From Pediococcus inopinatus (lineage in GTDB: Bacteria; Bacillota; Bacilli; Lactobacillales; Lactobacillaceae), in NCBI RefSeq assembly GCF_002982135.1, contig NZ_CP019981.1, forward strand, positions 1,736,001 through 1,800,000: a stretch of DNA of 64,000 bases. The letters are read 5' to 3'. The notes beneath the pieces are model-generated. The model saw only the letters and a program-made list of their open reading frames with translations, did not search any database and was not told the origin of the DNA. The translations under genes were made by a program, and so were the position numbers. Shown piece by piece: positions 1-7,829 of the stretch; the first letter of the stretch is position 1, and each line of letters opens with the position of its first letter.

Positions 1-82
1 GGTTAATCTTTCCTTCACCAACTGTTCTCGTAAACAAATGATAGCCATTATCAAGCGTTAAAATGTGGGTGCCATTTTTCAT
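1..82 (-). CDS. pepI: proline iminopeptidase, N-terminal part (cut by window edge)
   Basis: The 27 visible codons read MKNGTHILTLDNGYHL then FTRTVGEGKIN, which resembles the start of alpha/beta-hydrolase prolyl iminopeptidases (IITLDNGYHLWT-type N-terminus) that release N-terminal proline from peptides. The start ATG at 82 has a good ribosome binding site, GAAGGAA, seven bases upstream. The catalytic Ser/Asp/His lie outside the window, so the family call rests on the N-terminus only; another alpha/beta hydrolase is possible. The gene is preceded by a leader peptide and an intrinsic terminator that suggest attenuation control. Confidence 0.55.
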   Translation of the reverse strand, partial: MKNGTHILTLDNGYHLFTRTVGEGKIN

Positions 83-110
83 AATCAATTCCTTCTTTCA
101 AAAATAAAAA

Positions 111-144
111 GGCCACCAGCTAGGAAATTTCCTAACCGATGGCC
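111..144 (-). terminator. intrinsic terminator / attenuator before pepI
   Basis: On the minus strand GGCCATCGGTTAGGA and TCCTAGCTGGTGGCC form a 15-bp stem (three G-U pairs) around an AATT loop, followed by TTTTTATTTTT. It sits between a leader ORF and the pepI ribosome binding site. Its 5' arm contains CATCGGT (141-135), which can instead pair with ACCGATG (199-193) in the leader ORF, giving an antiterminator. Confidence 0.8.
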
Positions 145-169
145 CCAAAACTGTCTAACTCAATTTGAA

Positions 170-265
170 TCAGCAAGAAAAGGAAGTCGACACATCGGTA
201 TTCATCTTAATCACGCTAATCACTGTAATAATAACAATTAATTTTGAATTCTGCATTTGTGCCAT
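170..265 (-). CDS. branched-chain-residue-rich leader peptide (31 aa)
   Basis: A 31-codon ORF with a strong site (GAGGAG) just before the ATG at 265. Residues 9-19 read LIVIITVISVI: nine of eleven are Leu, Ile or Val. The TGA at 170-172 lies 26 nt before an intrinsic terminator upstream of pepI. The run of Ile/Val codons ends just upstream of ACC GAT GTG, whose bases can pair with the 5' arm of the terminator. This is the layout of ribosome-mediated attenuation: stalling on scarce Ile/Val charged tRNA would free the antiterminator. The layout is seen; the sensing of branched-chain amino acids is inferred. Confidence 0.65.
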   Translation of the reverse strand: MAQMQNSKLIVIITVISVIKMNTDVSTSFSC

Positions 266-340
266 CTCCTCTTCTTTGAATATCGCTATTATGCGGTTCG
301 AAAATGAGAATGTCAACAGTTTTTTAATTTATTTTTAATT

Positions 341-1189
341 TTATCCTTGCGTTGAATTATGCGAATGTTCAGGGGCCGTATCTGGCATCTGATTCAAAGT
401 CTTCATATCTTCTTCGCTAATCTCAAAGTCTAATTTAGCGTTGTCTTCAATATGTGATTGGCCCACTGCCTTTGGTAAGGGTAAAATACCATTTTGTAGA
501 CAGAAGCGTAAAGCTAACTGAGCTACTTCAACATCGTATTTCTTAGCTAAAGTCAGCATTTGATCGTTTTTCAACAACCCACCTGTTGCTAATGGTGAAT
601 ATGCCTCAACTAAGATCCCGTTTTCTTTTGCGAAACTCGTGATCTTGGGTTCCGTATAACCAACGTAATACTGAATCTGGTTAACCATTGGCTTTACTTT
701 TGCATCAGCCAGCACATTTTTAAGATCATGAACGTTAAAATTGGAAACTCCAATTGCTTTCACACGGCCACTTGCATAAATATCTTGCATTGCACGCCAA
801 ACTTCCACGTTTTCTTTATCACAGTCTTTACCAACCTGACTCCAAGGCCATGGGGCATGGACCAAATAAAGATCAACATAATCAATGTCTAGTTTGTTAA
901 AAGTGCTTTCGAAGTCTGCCATTGCACCATCATAAGTTTTTGTTTGTGCAGGTAATTTAGAGGTTACAAAAATTTGATCTCGGGCAATTCCCGAATCACG
1001 AACAGCACGACCAACATCGGCCTCGTTTCCATATGCTTTTGCTGTATCAATATGACGGTATCCAACTTTGAGGGCATTCAAAACCGCTTGATAAGCCACA
1101 TCTCCAGCCGGTGTCTGCCAAGTACCAAACCCAACTTTAGGAATCTTGACGCTGTTTGCTAATTCAAATGTATCTGTTAAAACTGACAT
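341..1189 (-). CDS. aldo/keto reductase (2,5-diketo-D-gluconate reductase type)
   Basis: A 282-aa NADPH-dependent aldo/keto reductase of the AKR5-like bacterial group, close to the usual 270-285 aa. The catalytic tetrad is complete: Asp48 and Tyr53 in HIDTAKAYGNE, Lys78 in TSKLP, His111 in VHAPWPW; GVSNF and the NQI(Q/E) motif follow. The cytosolic enzyme would reduce aldehydes or ketones to alcohols; the substrate cannot be read. ATG at 1189 is preceded by GAGGTAAC. It is a single-gene unit, with no recognisable terminator in the short AT-rich stretch before the leader peptide. Confidence 0.88.
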   Translation of the reverse strand: MSVLTDTFELANSVKIPKVGFGTWQTPAGDVAYQAVLNALKVGYRHIDTAKAYGNEADVGRAVRDSGIARDQIFVTSKLPAQTKTYDGAMADFESTFNKLDIDYVDLYLVHAPWPWSQVGKDCDKENVEVWRAMQDIYASGRVKAIGVSNFNVHDLKNVLADAKVKPMVNQIQYYVGYTEPKITSFAKENGILVEAYSPLATGGLLKNDQMLTLAKKYDVEVAQLALRFCLQNGILPLPKAVGQSHIEDNAKLDFEISEEDMKTLNQMPDTAPEHSHNSTQG

Positions 1190-1311
1190 TATGTTACCTC
1201 ATTTCTTTATTTTTATTACCACTAGTTTAAATTGTATACGTTTTCTAGAGGAAGGTCGATTAATAAGGTTCAACCTGTTAAAATATAAGTAACAGAAAGA
1301 AGTGTGTCTAA

Positions 1312-1476
1312 ATGTCTAGTAAAATGTACCAACGTCAAATTGCGGCGGCCATTTTAGTTATTGTCATCGGCATCATCCGGCCATTTCCAATGCAGTGGGT
1401 AAACATACTATGTCTGGTTTTGGGAGCAGTTCTGATTGTGTTAACAATCGTGATCGGGCAACGAACGAAAAAATAA
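1312..1476 (+). CDS. small membrane protein (54 aa)
   Basis: A short ORF from ATG 1312 to TAA 1476. Two hydrophobic stretches, about residues 9-23 (IAAAILVIVIGII) and 30-47 (WVNILCLVLGAVLIVLTI), predict a two-helix membrane hairpin ending in the basic tail GQRTKK. The ribosome binding site is weak (AGAAAG about 15 bases upstream), so expression is uncertain. No family is recognised. It stands alone between the divergent aldo/keto reductase and a GNAT gene. Confidence 0.5.
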   Translation: MSSKMYQRQIAAAILVIVIGIIRPFPMQWVNILCLVLGAVLIVLTIVIGQRTKK

Positions 1477-1560
1477 GCGATTGCCTTTTAATATACTCGT
1501 TAACGCTAGGAAAAGTGTTTAACATAGCGTATGCTTGAAAGGTAAAAGGGAGTGATAATG

Positions 1561-2022
1561 ATGGCCCACATCGTAAAAATGACGACCCAACATGCCGCTA
1601 CATATTTAGATTGGCGATATCCAGAACCGTATACATTTTATAATTTTCCGGTTTCCGTTAGCCGAACCGAACTTCTAAATGAACTTTCAACAAGTACCAA
1701 TGATTACTACGCAATTTTAGATGATCATGAAAATTTGTTTGGCATTTACGAATACCAATTTCATAATGGAATCCTGGAAATTGGCTTTGGAATTCGACCC
1801 GAAGACACTGGAAAAGGCTATGGTAAACAATTTGTCCAACAATGTATTGCTTTTGGGCAACAACGTTATCACTACTTTGGAAAAATCACCTTAAAGGTTG
1901 CTAATTTTAATGACCGGGCCATTTATCTCCTCCAACAACTCGGTTTCAAAAAAACTGGTGAACGTGAGGCTCGATCCTTTGGAACTCCGGTCACTTTTAT
2001 CCAAATGGCATTAATTCAATAA
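1561..2022 (+). CDS. GNAT family N-acetyltransferase
   Basis: About 153 aa with the GNAT fold; the acetyl-CoA loop is seen as RPEDTGKGYGKQF near residue 83, followed by NFNDRAIYLLQQLGF, the usual motif B region. It transfers acetyl from acetyl-CoA to an unidentified amine. AAAAGGGAG lies 8 bases before ATG 1561; ATG 1558 and GTG 1552 are in frame but less well spaced. It ends at a strong bidirectional terminator shared with the small gene on the other strand. Confidence 0.8.
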   Translation: MAHIVKMTTQHAATYLDWRYPEPYTFYNFPVSVSRTELLNELSTSTNDYYAILDDHENLFGIYEYQFHNGILEIGFGIRPEDTGKGYGKQFVQQCIAFGQQRYHYFGKITLKVANFNDRAIYLLQQLGFKKTGEREARSFGTPVTFIQMALIQ

Positions 2023-2026
2023 ATAA

Positions 2027-2074
2027 AAAACTAGAATGAACTCTGATTTGCTCCTCAGATTCATTCTAGTTTTT
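2027..2074. terminator. bidirectional intrinsic terminator
   Basis: AAACTAGAATGAA pairs with TTCATTCTAGTTT around a loop with its own CTCTGA/TCAGA pairing. The arm is preceded by an A run and followed by TTTTTC, so it can serve the GNAT gene and the convergent small ORF. Confidence 0.85.
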
Positions 2075-2078
2075 CTTA

Positions 2079-2204
2079 TTATTTAAACTTTTTCCGTAAC
2101 ATTCTTGTCAGAATCATAAAACTAATCCAAATTAACAAACCGATCCAACTCGATTTTTTCTGAGGCACTTCTACTTTAATATACTTAGTATCTATTAATT
2201 TCAT
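2079..2204 (-). CDS. small single-helix membrane protein (41 aa)
   Basis: ATG 2204 to TAA 2079. The N-terminal MKLIDTKYIKVEVPQKK is followed by one membrane helix (SWIGLLIWISFMILT) and a basic tail RMLRKKFK, predicting N-out or anchored topology. TAGGCAG lies upstream as a weak ribosome binding site. It lies immediately downstream of ribokinase and before the shared terminator, so it is probably cotranscribed. No known family is recognised. Confidence 0.5.
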   Translation of the reverse strand: MKLIDTKYIKVEVPQKKSSWIGLLIWISFMILTRMLRKKFK

Positions 2205-2258
2205 CTTCTGCCTACTTTCTTAAAAAACTGGGAAGCGGTTCACGAAATAATTAAATAG

Positions 2259-3176
2259 TTAGTTTTTGACAACTGCTTCATAAGTCGGAATTGAGTCCAT
2301 TGCACCCTCTTTTTGGACCGTTAACGAAGAAGCCAGATTGGCAAACTCAATGGCTTCTGCAATGTTACTCAAATCTGGCACCATCTGGGCAGCCAATGCG
2401 CCAATAAACGTGTCACCAGCAGCGGTTGTATCGACCGGTTTTACCTTATGTGCTGGGATCAGATCTGATTTATTGTTTACATGATAGTAAACGCCACGCG
2501 AACCAAGTGTAATTACCGTATTAGCAATGCCCATTTGGCGAAACTTTTCAGCGGCTTTTTCACAATCCTCTGCCGTTTCAACCTTCAAATTGGTCAAAGT
2601 CGCTGCCTCGGTTTCATTGGGGGTAATCATATCTGTTAATTGGATTAATTCTGCTGGTAATTCTGGCAATGCAGGAGCAGGATTCAAAATGGTTAAAACG
2701 CCAGCTTTTTTAGCCGCCGAAAACGCCGCAATAATCGGCTCTAAATTGGTTTCCAATTGAGCCACTAAAATTTGTGAACGCTGAATATTCACTAAATCAT
2801 TATTAACATTTTCAACCGTGCCTAATTTATTGGCACCGCCTTCCACCATAATCGAGTTATGACCATCGGGTTCCAAAATGATAAAGGCCTGCCCAGTATT
2901 GGCTTCTGACAAAACACGGATACCACTAACATCGATACCCTCGTTTTTACATTTATTCAACAAAAATTGCCCGGCATCATCTTTACCAACTGCCCCGATG
3001 AAATGGACGGAAGCACCTAATCGTTGTGCTGCAACGGCCTGATTAGCACCTTTTCCGCCTGCAGCTTGACTACTTGGCTTTAATAAACTCAATGTTTCTC
3101 CCTGCAAAGGGATATGCGCAACTGGAATGTGAATATCCATATTCAAGCTTCCAACAACCGTCACATTATTTGTCAT
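2259..3176 (-). CDS. rbsK: ribokinase
   Basis: PfkB-family sugar kinase, 305 aa, the normal ribokinase length. Both family signatures are visible: [15 protein letters not shown] near residue 40 and [13 protein letters not shown] near 245, whose GD holds the catalytic Asp of the anion hole. It phosphorylates D-ribose to ribose 5-phosphate with ATP. AGAGGAG lies before ATG 3176, so the in-frame ATG 27 bases upstream is rejected. There is no ribose transporter or pyranase beside it, so the ribose would enter by a transporter elsewhere. Confidence 0.9.
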   Translation of the reverse strand: MTNNVTVVGSLNMDIHIPVAHIPLQGETLSLLKPSSQAAGGKGANQAVAAQRLGASVHFIGAVGKDDAGQFLLNKCKNEGIDVSGIRVLSEANTGQAFIILEPDGHNSIMVEGGANKLGTVENVNNDLVNIQRSQILVAQLETNLEPIIAAFSAAKKAGVLTILNPAPALPELPAELIQLTDMITPNETEAATLTNLKVETAEDCEKAAEKFRQMGIANTVITLGSRGVYYHVNNKSDLIPAHKVKPVDTTAAGDTFIGALAAQMVPDLSNIAEAIEFANLASSLTVQKEGAMDSIPTYEAVVKN

Positions 3177-3266
3177 AGTTACTCCTCTTTTAACGTCTTT
3201 CACTTGTTTCTTCTCTATCTAAGAGTATACAGACGCCAAGAATAGTGTCAACAAAGTTTACCCAAA

Positions 3267-4643
3267 TTATTCTTTAGGTTCTGTTGTATAAATCAAATGC
3301 TCATTCACAAACGTCATCAATCCTTGTTTGCTCAATTCACGACCATAGCCGGAGTTGCGAACACCACCAAACGGCAATTCTGGTAAACTTGTCCAACCAT
3401 GATTCACAAATGTCATGCCGGCTTTGATTTGACTAGCCACCTCTTCAGCATGTTTCAAATCAGATGACATCACAACACTTCCCAAACCATATTGAGAATT
3501 ATTGGCGAGCTGAATTGCTTCTTCTTCTGAATGAACTCGGAAAACTTGGGCAACCGGGCCAAACAATTCTTCATCAAAAATCGGGTTTTCTGGTGTCACA
3601 TCGGTCAAGATTGTTGGCATGAAAAATTGACCTTCTGCTTGAACTGGTTCATCCCCGTAAGCAACTTTAGCACCGTTTGCGATCGCCTCATCAACTTGTT
3701 TTTGAAGCTTTTCTCGGCCATGTTCCGACGACATCGGTGCTAATGAAGTTGTTCGATCCATTGGGTCGCCCATTTTCATTTCAGAAAAACTCACAATCAA
3801 TGCATCCACAAAGTCATCGTAAAGCGCATCTGGCACAATAAACCGTTTGGAAGCCGTGCAAGTTTGCCCAGAGTTAGCAAGCCTTGCCGCTGGCGCGATT
3901 TTGTTTAATAGACTGATATCTACATCTTCTAACACCACAAAAGCATCATTACCACCTAACTCTAATGTAGACTTTTTCAGATTTTCACCAGCTGCTTTTG
4001 CGACCGACTTACCGCCCCGTTCGGATCCCGTCAATGCAACCCCAGTGATTCTCGAATCAGCAATAATATCAGCGATTTGATCGTAATCTAAGAATAAATT
4101 GATCAAACTGCCTTCTGGTGCACCTGCATCTTCGACAATTTGCGCTATTTTACGTGCTGATCCAGGTACAATCGACGCGTGTTTCAAAATGACCGGATTT
4201 CCAACCATAAAATTAGGCGCAAAAATCCGCATCACTTGATATAACGGAAAGTTCCAAGGCTCACACGCCAAAATTGGTCCGAAAGCCTGTTTTAAAACCG
4301 TTGCTTTAGCATCTTTAGTTTCAATTTCTATCGGCTGCATAAATTCTTCTGCGTGATCAGCAAAATAATCCGCAATTGTCGCGCACAAATCAACTTCTTC
4401 CTCTGATTCACCAATAAGTTTTCCCATTTCGCTGGTCATCACTTCAGCCATTGCCTGTTTCTCATTACGTAATTGGCTAGCTACTGCATGGAGCACGCTT
4501 GCTCGTTCGCTGATTGAAACATTTTCCCAAGCCTGTGCCAAATCCGTTGCTGTTTGCAGTGCAGATTCGATTTCATTGTCTGTCGCATTCTCGTATTCGT
4601 TTAACGTCTCGTTCGTGTAGGGATTAACTGATTTGTACGCCAT
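3267..4643 (-). CDS. NAD(P)-dependent aldehyde dehydrogenase (succinate-semialdehyde type)
   Basis: A 458-aa aldehyde dehydrogenase. Catalytic Cys262 is in NSGQTCTASK, general-base Glu228 in LELGGND, the oxyanion/cofactor segment PWNFP at 129-133 and the glycine motif in LTGSERGGK. The family oxidises semialdehydes or aliphatic aldehydes to acids; length and motifs best fit the YneI/GabD-like succinate-semialdehyde group, but the substrate is not proven. AAGGAGA precedes ATG 4643; an upstream ATG at 4679 lacks a site. Monocistronic. Confidence 0.85.
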   Translation of the reverse strand: MAYKSVNPYTNETLNEYENATDNEIESALQTATDLAQAWENVSISERASVLHAVASQLRNEKQAMAEVMTSEMGKLIGESEEEVDLCATIADYFADHAEEFMQPIEIETKDAKATVLKQAFGPILACEPWNFPLYQVMRIFAPNFMVGNPVILKHASIVPGSARKIAQIVEDAGAPEGSLINLFLDYDQIADIIADSRITGVALTGSERGGKSVAKAAGENLKKSTLELGGNDAFVVLEDVDISLLNKIAPAARLANSGQTCTASKRFIVPDALYDDFVDALIVSFSEMKMGDPMDRTTSLAPMSSEHGREKLQKQVDEAIANGAKVAYGDEPVQAEGQFFMPTILTDVTPENPIFDEELFGPVAQVFRVHSEEEAIQLANNSQYGLGSVVMSSDLKHAEEVASQIKAGMTFVNHGWTSLPELPFGGVRNSGYGRELSKQGLMTFVNEHLIYTTEPKE

Positions 4644-4860
4644 AAATAGTCTCCTTATGTTGAGTTGAGTTAAATTCATCGTAACCCAATTATAACGAGC
4701 TTAAATTAATGAATGCGAACGATTTGCCCAACATTATTTTACTCAAGAAATAATCAGTCAGTCCAGCTATCAATGATTTTTTTAAAGATTTCAATTTGTC
4801 TGACAATTGATAGACCAATTAAACGTACTTAAATAAGAAAAAAGCCTTCACACTTTTATG

Positions 4861-4918
4861 AAACGTTTGAAAGAATGTAAATAAACCACTTGCAAACTGA
4901 AAATCAATAGATTAGAAT
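4861..4918 (+). promoter_or_regulatory. sigma-A promoter with AAACGTTT operator-like site
   Basis: -35 TTGCAA (4890-4895), a 17-bp spacer, and -10 TAGAAT (4913-4918). The palindrome AAACGTTT at 4861-4868, flanked as ATGAAACGTTTGAA, lies 22 bp upstream of the -35 box. Such CG-centred palindromes are typical of LacI/CcpA-family operators, but this one does not fit the 14-base cre consensus. Confidence 0.5.
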
Positions 4919-5243
4919 GAACTTGTTTAGTAAATGTTGGCGCTACCATTGTTAGGAGGCGATATATTTGAAAACATAAGCAAAAATCGATTAGAGCGCG
5001 GTGATAAGCCCCATTTTAAAGGATTTTTCATTTTATATATTCATTAAAACTTTTGTTATTATTATAATTCTTAAAAATGGTTCTCACTTTCAACTTTTTC
5101 ATGTATCAAGCAATTAATCTTTACAGATATTTCAGAAAGTTTCGCTAATTAGGTCGTTCGGCTAATGCTTTTCATAGTAATTAAGCAACTTTGAAATAGA
5201 CCAATTTAGATGAGATTTTACAATATCACCAATCAATTTAAAA

Positions 5244-5302
5244 GGATGAGAAATATCAGTCTGACATGAATGTTAGTTTTCCAGTACTCTTGTTTCTCAT
5301 CC
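5244..5302 (+). promoter_or_regulatory. 10-bp inverted repeat in the EIIC leader
   Basis: GGATGAGAAA (5244-5253) and TTTCTCATCC (5293-5302) are perfect reverse complements 39 bases apart. They end 24 bases before the EIIC start and just before its TTGGAGGG ribosome binding site. The stem could modulate translation or act as a weak attenuator; no U tract follows directly. Confidence 0.45.
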
Positions 5303-5325
5303 TTATCAATTTTGGAGGGATAAAT

Positions 5326-6678
5326 ATGGCTGAACAAACTACGTCATTTAAAGATAAATTCGGTAATGCTGTCGGTAAGTTTTCTGGTTCACGGTTTGTA
5401 CGTGCTATCATGGCAGCCGGATATAGTGTTATTACATTTTCTATTATTGGGGCTATTTTCTTGATTTTAACTGTTTTGCCTCAAGCTTTTCCAATTCCTG
5501 GTTTTGCGGCCTGGTATGCAGGAACAATTGGCCGCTTTTCCAATATGTTTCAAGTAATCTATAATTCCACAATGGGAATTTTGGCATTAGTCTTTTCTGG
5601 GACTTTCACCTACACATATACGAAAATCTATCGTGATGAAGAAAAAATTGATGTTGACCCTGTAAACGGACTGATGATGTTCTTAATGGCAATGTTCATC
5701 ACAGTTCCACAATTAGTTTGGAAAGATGGCAGTATTCAATTTGTCCAATCATTAAACAAACTAAATATCATTGGTGGTGGTTACGCCGTTTCCGCCGGTG
5801 GTATCACTCGAATTGCATCTGTAGGTATCTTTACTGGTTTGGTTGTTGGCTGGTTAACAGTTCAAATTTACCGGTTTACAATTAAACATAACTGGCGAAT
5901 TAAAATGCCAGACTCAGTACCTGCTGGAGTTGCAAACTCATTCAGTGCTTTAATTCCAGGCTTTTGTGTCGCTTTTATCGTGGGTGGCATTAACTTAATC
6001 TTAGTTATGCTTGGCACTGATTTGTTCAAGGTACTTTACATTCCATTTTCATTTATCAGCAACATTGCCGATACATTCTGGGGCTTCTTGGTCATTATCT
6101 TCTTGATCCATTTGCTCTGGTGGTTCGGTATTCATGGTGCCACAATCATGAGTTCATTCTACACACCAATTGTTTTGGCTAACATGGCTGCCAACGTTAA
6201 TGGTGCTAACCATTTCTTTGCCGGCGATCCCATGAATGCCTTTGTTATTATTGGTGGTTCTGGTGCAACACTAGGCATGGCAATTTGGTTAGCGTTTAGA
6301 GCTAGATCCGCTCAACTTAGCAGTATTGGTAAAGTTGAAATTGTGCCAGCAATCTTTAATATCAACGAACCAATCTTGTTTGGTTTACCAATCGTTTACA
6401 ATGTTCAGTTGGCAATTCCATTCATCTTTGCACCATTAGTCTCTGGTACCGTTGGTTACTTTGCAGTCACGTCTGGACTTGTTAAAAAGATCATTTTACA
6501 ACAACCATGGCCAACACCAGTTGGATTGAGTGGCTTTCTCGCTACTGCTAGCTGGGAAGGTGCAGTATTGTCTATCTTCTGTGCCTTTGTTGCATTCCTT
6601 GTTTGGTACCCATTCATTCGTCATTACGACCGGGTATTACTTAAGAAAGAACAAGCTACTGAAGCTGCAGAAAAATAA
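5326..6678 (+). CDS. PTS system EIIC, lactose/cellobiose class
   Basis: A 450-aa integral membrane permease domain of the CelB/LacE class with about ten membrane segments. Family landmarks are GIHG near residue 265 and FNINEPILFG near 345, the substrate-binding loop. It imports and, with EIIA and EIIB, phosphorylates a beta- or alpha-glucoside. No EIIA or EIIB gene is adjacent, so it must borrow partners. TTGGAGGG before ATG 5326 (MAEQTTSFKDK) fixes the start; an upstream ATG at 5266 would put codons across a hairpin and is rejected. It ends at a strong terminator. Confidence 0.9.
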   Translation: MAEQTTSFKDKFGNAVGKFSGSRFVRAIMAAGYSVITFSIIGAIFLILTVLPQAFPIPGFAAWYAGTIGRFSNMFQVIYNSTMGILALVFSGTFTYTYTKIYRDEEKIDVDPVNGLMMFLMAMFITVPQLVWKDGSIQFVQSLNKLNIIGGGYAVSAGGITRIASVGIFTGLVVGWLTVQIYRFTIKHNWRIKMPDSVPAGVANSFSALIPGFCVAFIVGGINLILVMLGTDLFKVLYIPFSFISNIADTFWGFLVIIFLIHLLWWFGIHGATIMSSFYTPIVLANMAANVNGANHFFAGDPMNAFVIIGGSGATLGMAIWLAFRARSAQLSSIGKVEIVPAIFNINEPILFGLPIVYNVQLAIPFIFAPLVSGTVGYFAVTSGLVKKIILQQPWPTPVGLSGFLATASWEGAVLSIFCAFVAFLVWYPFIRHYDRVLLKKEQATEAAEK

Positions 6679-6697
6679 CTTAATTAAAATCTAAATA

Positions 6698-6730
6698 AAC
6701 GACTTTAAGCGCATGCTTAAGGTCGTTTTT
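6698..6730 (+). terminator. intrinsic terminator after EIIC
   Basis: AACGACTTTAAGC and GCTTAAGGTCGTT pair around GCAT, followed by TTTTT. Confidence 0.85.
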
Positions 6731-6778
6731 ATGTTGAATAGTTTTCAAAAAAATGTTTCTCTTTCATTATTTCAATGC

Positions 6779-6834
6779 TACAATTTAGCTATGAAAGCGT
6801 CATCTTTCATAAAAATTAATAATCATGAAAGCGT
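6779..6834 (+). promoter_or_regulatory. -10 box with ATGAAAGCGT operator-like repeats
   Basis: A -10 TACAAT (6779-6784) lacks a clear -35. Just downstream ATGAAAG (6791-6797) and CTTTCAT (6804-6810) form a perfect inverted repeat, and ATGAAAGCGT recurs as a direct repeat at 6825-6834. Position after the -10 box suggests a repressor site; the repressor is unknown. Confidence 0.4.
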
Positions 6835-6842
6835 GAATTTAG

Positions 6843-7637
6843 ATGATTCAACACATTTTTTTAGATATGGATAATACTTTACTCAGTCCCGACGGATCCA
6901 TTAGTGAAAAGAACATTTCCGTCATTAAAAACCTTTCTATTCCCGTTTCACTGGTTTCTGCACGAGCGCCATTTGAAATGCAGTTTGCTATTCGCGATCT
7001 TGATCTCCATACCACCCAAGTTGCGTTTAACGGTGGCCTTATTTACAAACCCACTTCAACAACCTATCAGCGAGTCTATTCTCAAGCGGTCAATCCGCAA
7101 ACAGCTCAAGAAATTATCAAAGTCGTGCATCAAAAATTCCCAGCCGCATCATTGAATTGGTACTCAGACACAGTTTGGTATACCGATAAAAGCTGCAAGG
7201 AAACTGACTTTGAAACTTCCATTATGCACGAAACACCAGTGATTAGCTCCTTACCAAATGAAACCCAAACTATTTATAAATTTATGCTCATTAGTTTTGA
7301 TCCAGTATTATTTAATCAATTGGTCAGTTATCTAAAACAGCTGAACCTGCCAAATGTAAATATCATGACTTCTGGAGATTCATATATTGAAGTCACAGAC
7401 ACTAGCGCCACAAAAGCAAATGCCATCACCCAAATTCAAACTGAAGAAAATTTGCAAAACGACCAATTGGCGGCTTTTGGCGATGGTGAAAATGATATTC
7501 CAATGTTTAAAAAAGTGGGGCTGCCCATCGCGGTGGCAAATGCTGCGCAAGACGTAAAACAATATGCCAAATTTGTTTCTACGAGTAACAGCGAAGACGG
7601 CGTGGCTAACGGAATTCAGCAATTTATTTTCAAATAA
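6843..7637 (+). CDS. Cof-type HAD-IIB phosphatase
   Basis: A 264-aa HAD hydrolase of the Cof/YidA group. Nucleophile Asp8 and acid Asp10 are in FLDMDNTLL, motif II in VSLVSARAP, and the Mg-binding motif in AFGDGENDIPMF near 218; a type IIB cap lies between. It would dephosphorylate sugar phosphates or related metabolites in the cytosol. ATG 6843 has only a weak upstream GAAAGCG. It stands alone between the PTS EIIC and the dipeptidase, with its own putative promoter and operator. Confidence 0.87.
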   Translation: MIQHIFLDMDNTLLSPDGSISEKNISVIKNLSIPVSLVSARAPFEMQFAIRDLDLHTTQVAFNGGLIYKPTSTTYQRVYSQAVNPQTAQEIIKVVHQKFPAASLNWYSDTVWYTDKSCKETDFETSIMHETPVISSLPNETQTIYKFMLISFDPVLFNQLVSYLKQLNLPNVNIMTSGDSYIEVTDTSATKANAITQIQTEENLQNDQLAAFGDGENDIPMFKKVGLPIAVANAAQDVKQYAKFVSTSNSEDGVANGIQQFIFK

Positions 7638-7732
7638 GGTAACTTGGATCACTAAATTTTATGGATCGCATATACTATTATTTTTATCAGAAATATCATT
7701 CATTATAAAAAAACTTCTTAACTACTTGGAAT

Positions 7733-7780
7733 GAAAAAACGCCGAAGTTATTACTCGCTTAAACTTCATTCGCATTTTTC
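7733..7780. terminator. bidirectional terminator-like hairpin
   Basis: GAAGTT and AACTTC pair across 12 bases, with A-rich upstream and T-rich downstream flanks (GAAAAA ... TTTTTC). It separates the HAD gene from the dipeptidase. Confidence 0.55.
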
Positions 7781-7829
7781 ACTCAAATAACCTACAATTA
7801 AGTAAATAATTAAGTGAGATGATATTTTT

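Larger units (their letters stand above)
4644..5325. other. long intergenic/leader region before the PTS EIIC gene
   Basis: No convincing gene. It holds a promoter (4890-4918), an imperfect palindrome at about 4796-4818, a perfect AGGAGG at 4955 followed by TTG AAA ACA TAA (too short to be a gene; another frame stays open to 5045 but has no start), and a 10-bp inverted repeat at 5244-5302. The transcript leader of EIIC would be about 400 nt, unusually long, so RNA-level control is possible. Confidence 0.45.

Noticed and set aside
1233-1246. cre-like TGTATACGTTTTCT upstream of the aldo/keto reductase
   Set aside because: Two mismatches to the 14-base consensus and no clear promoter context; such matches arise by chance in AT-rich DNA.
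4955-5048. AGGAGG followed by an open frame without ATG/GTG/TTG start
   Set aside because: The frame in register with the site is TTG AAA ACA TAA; the longer frame has no start codon and matches no family I recognise.
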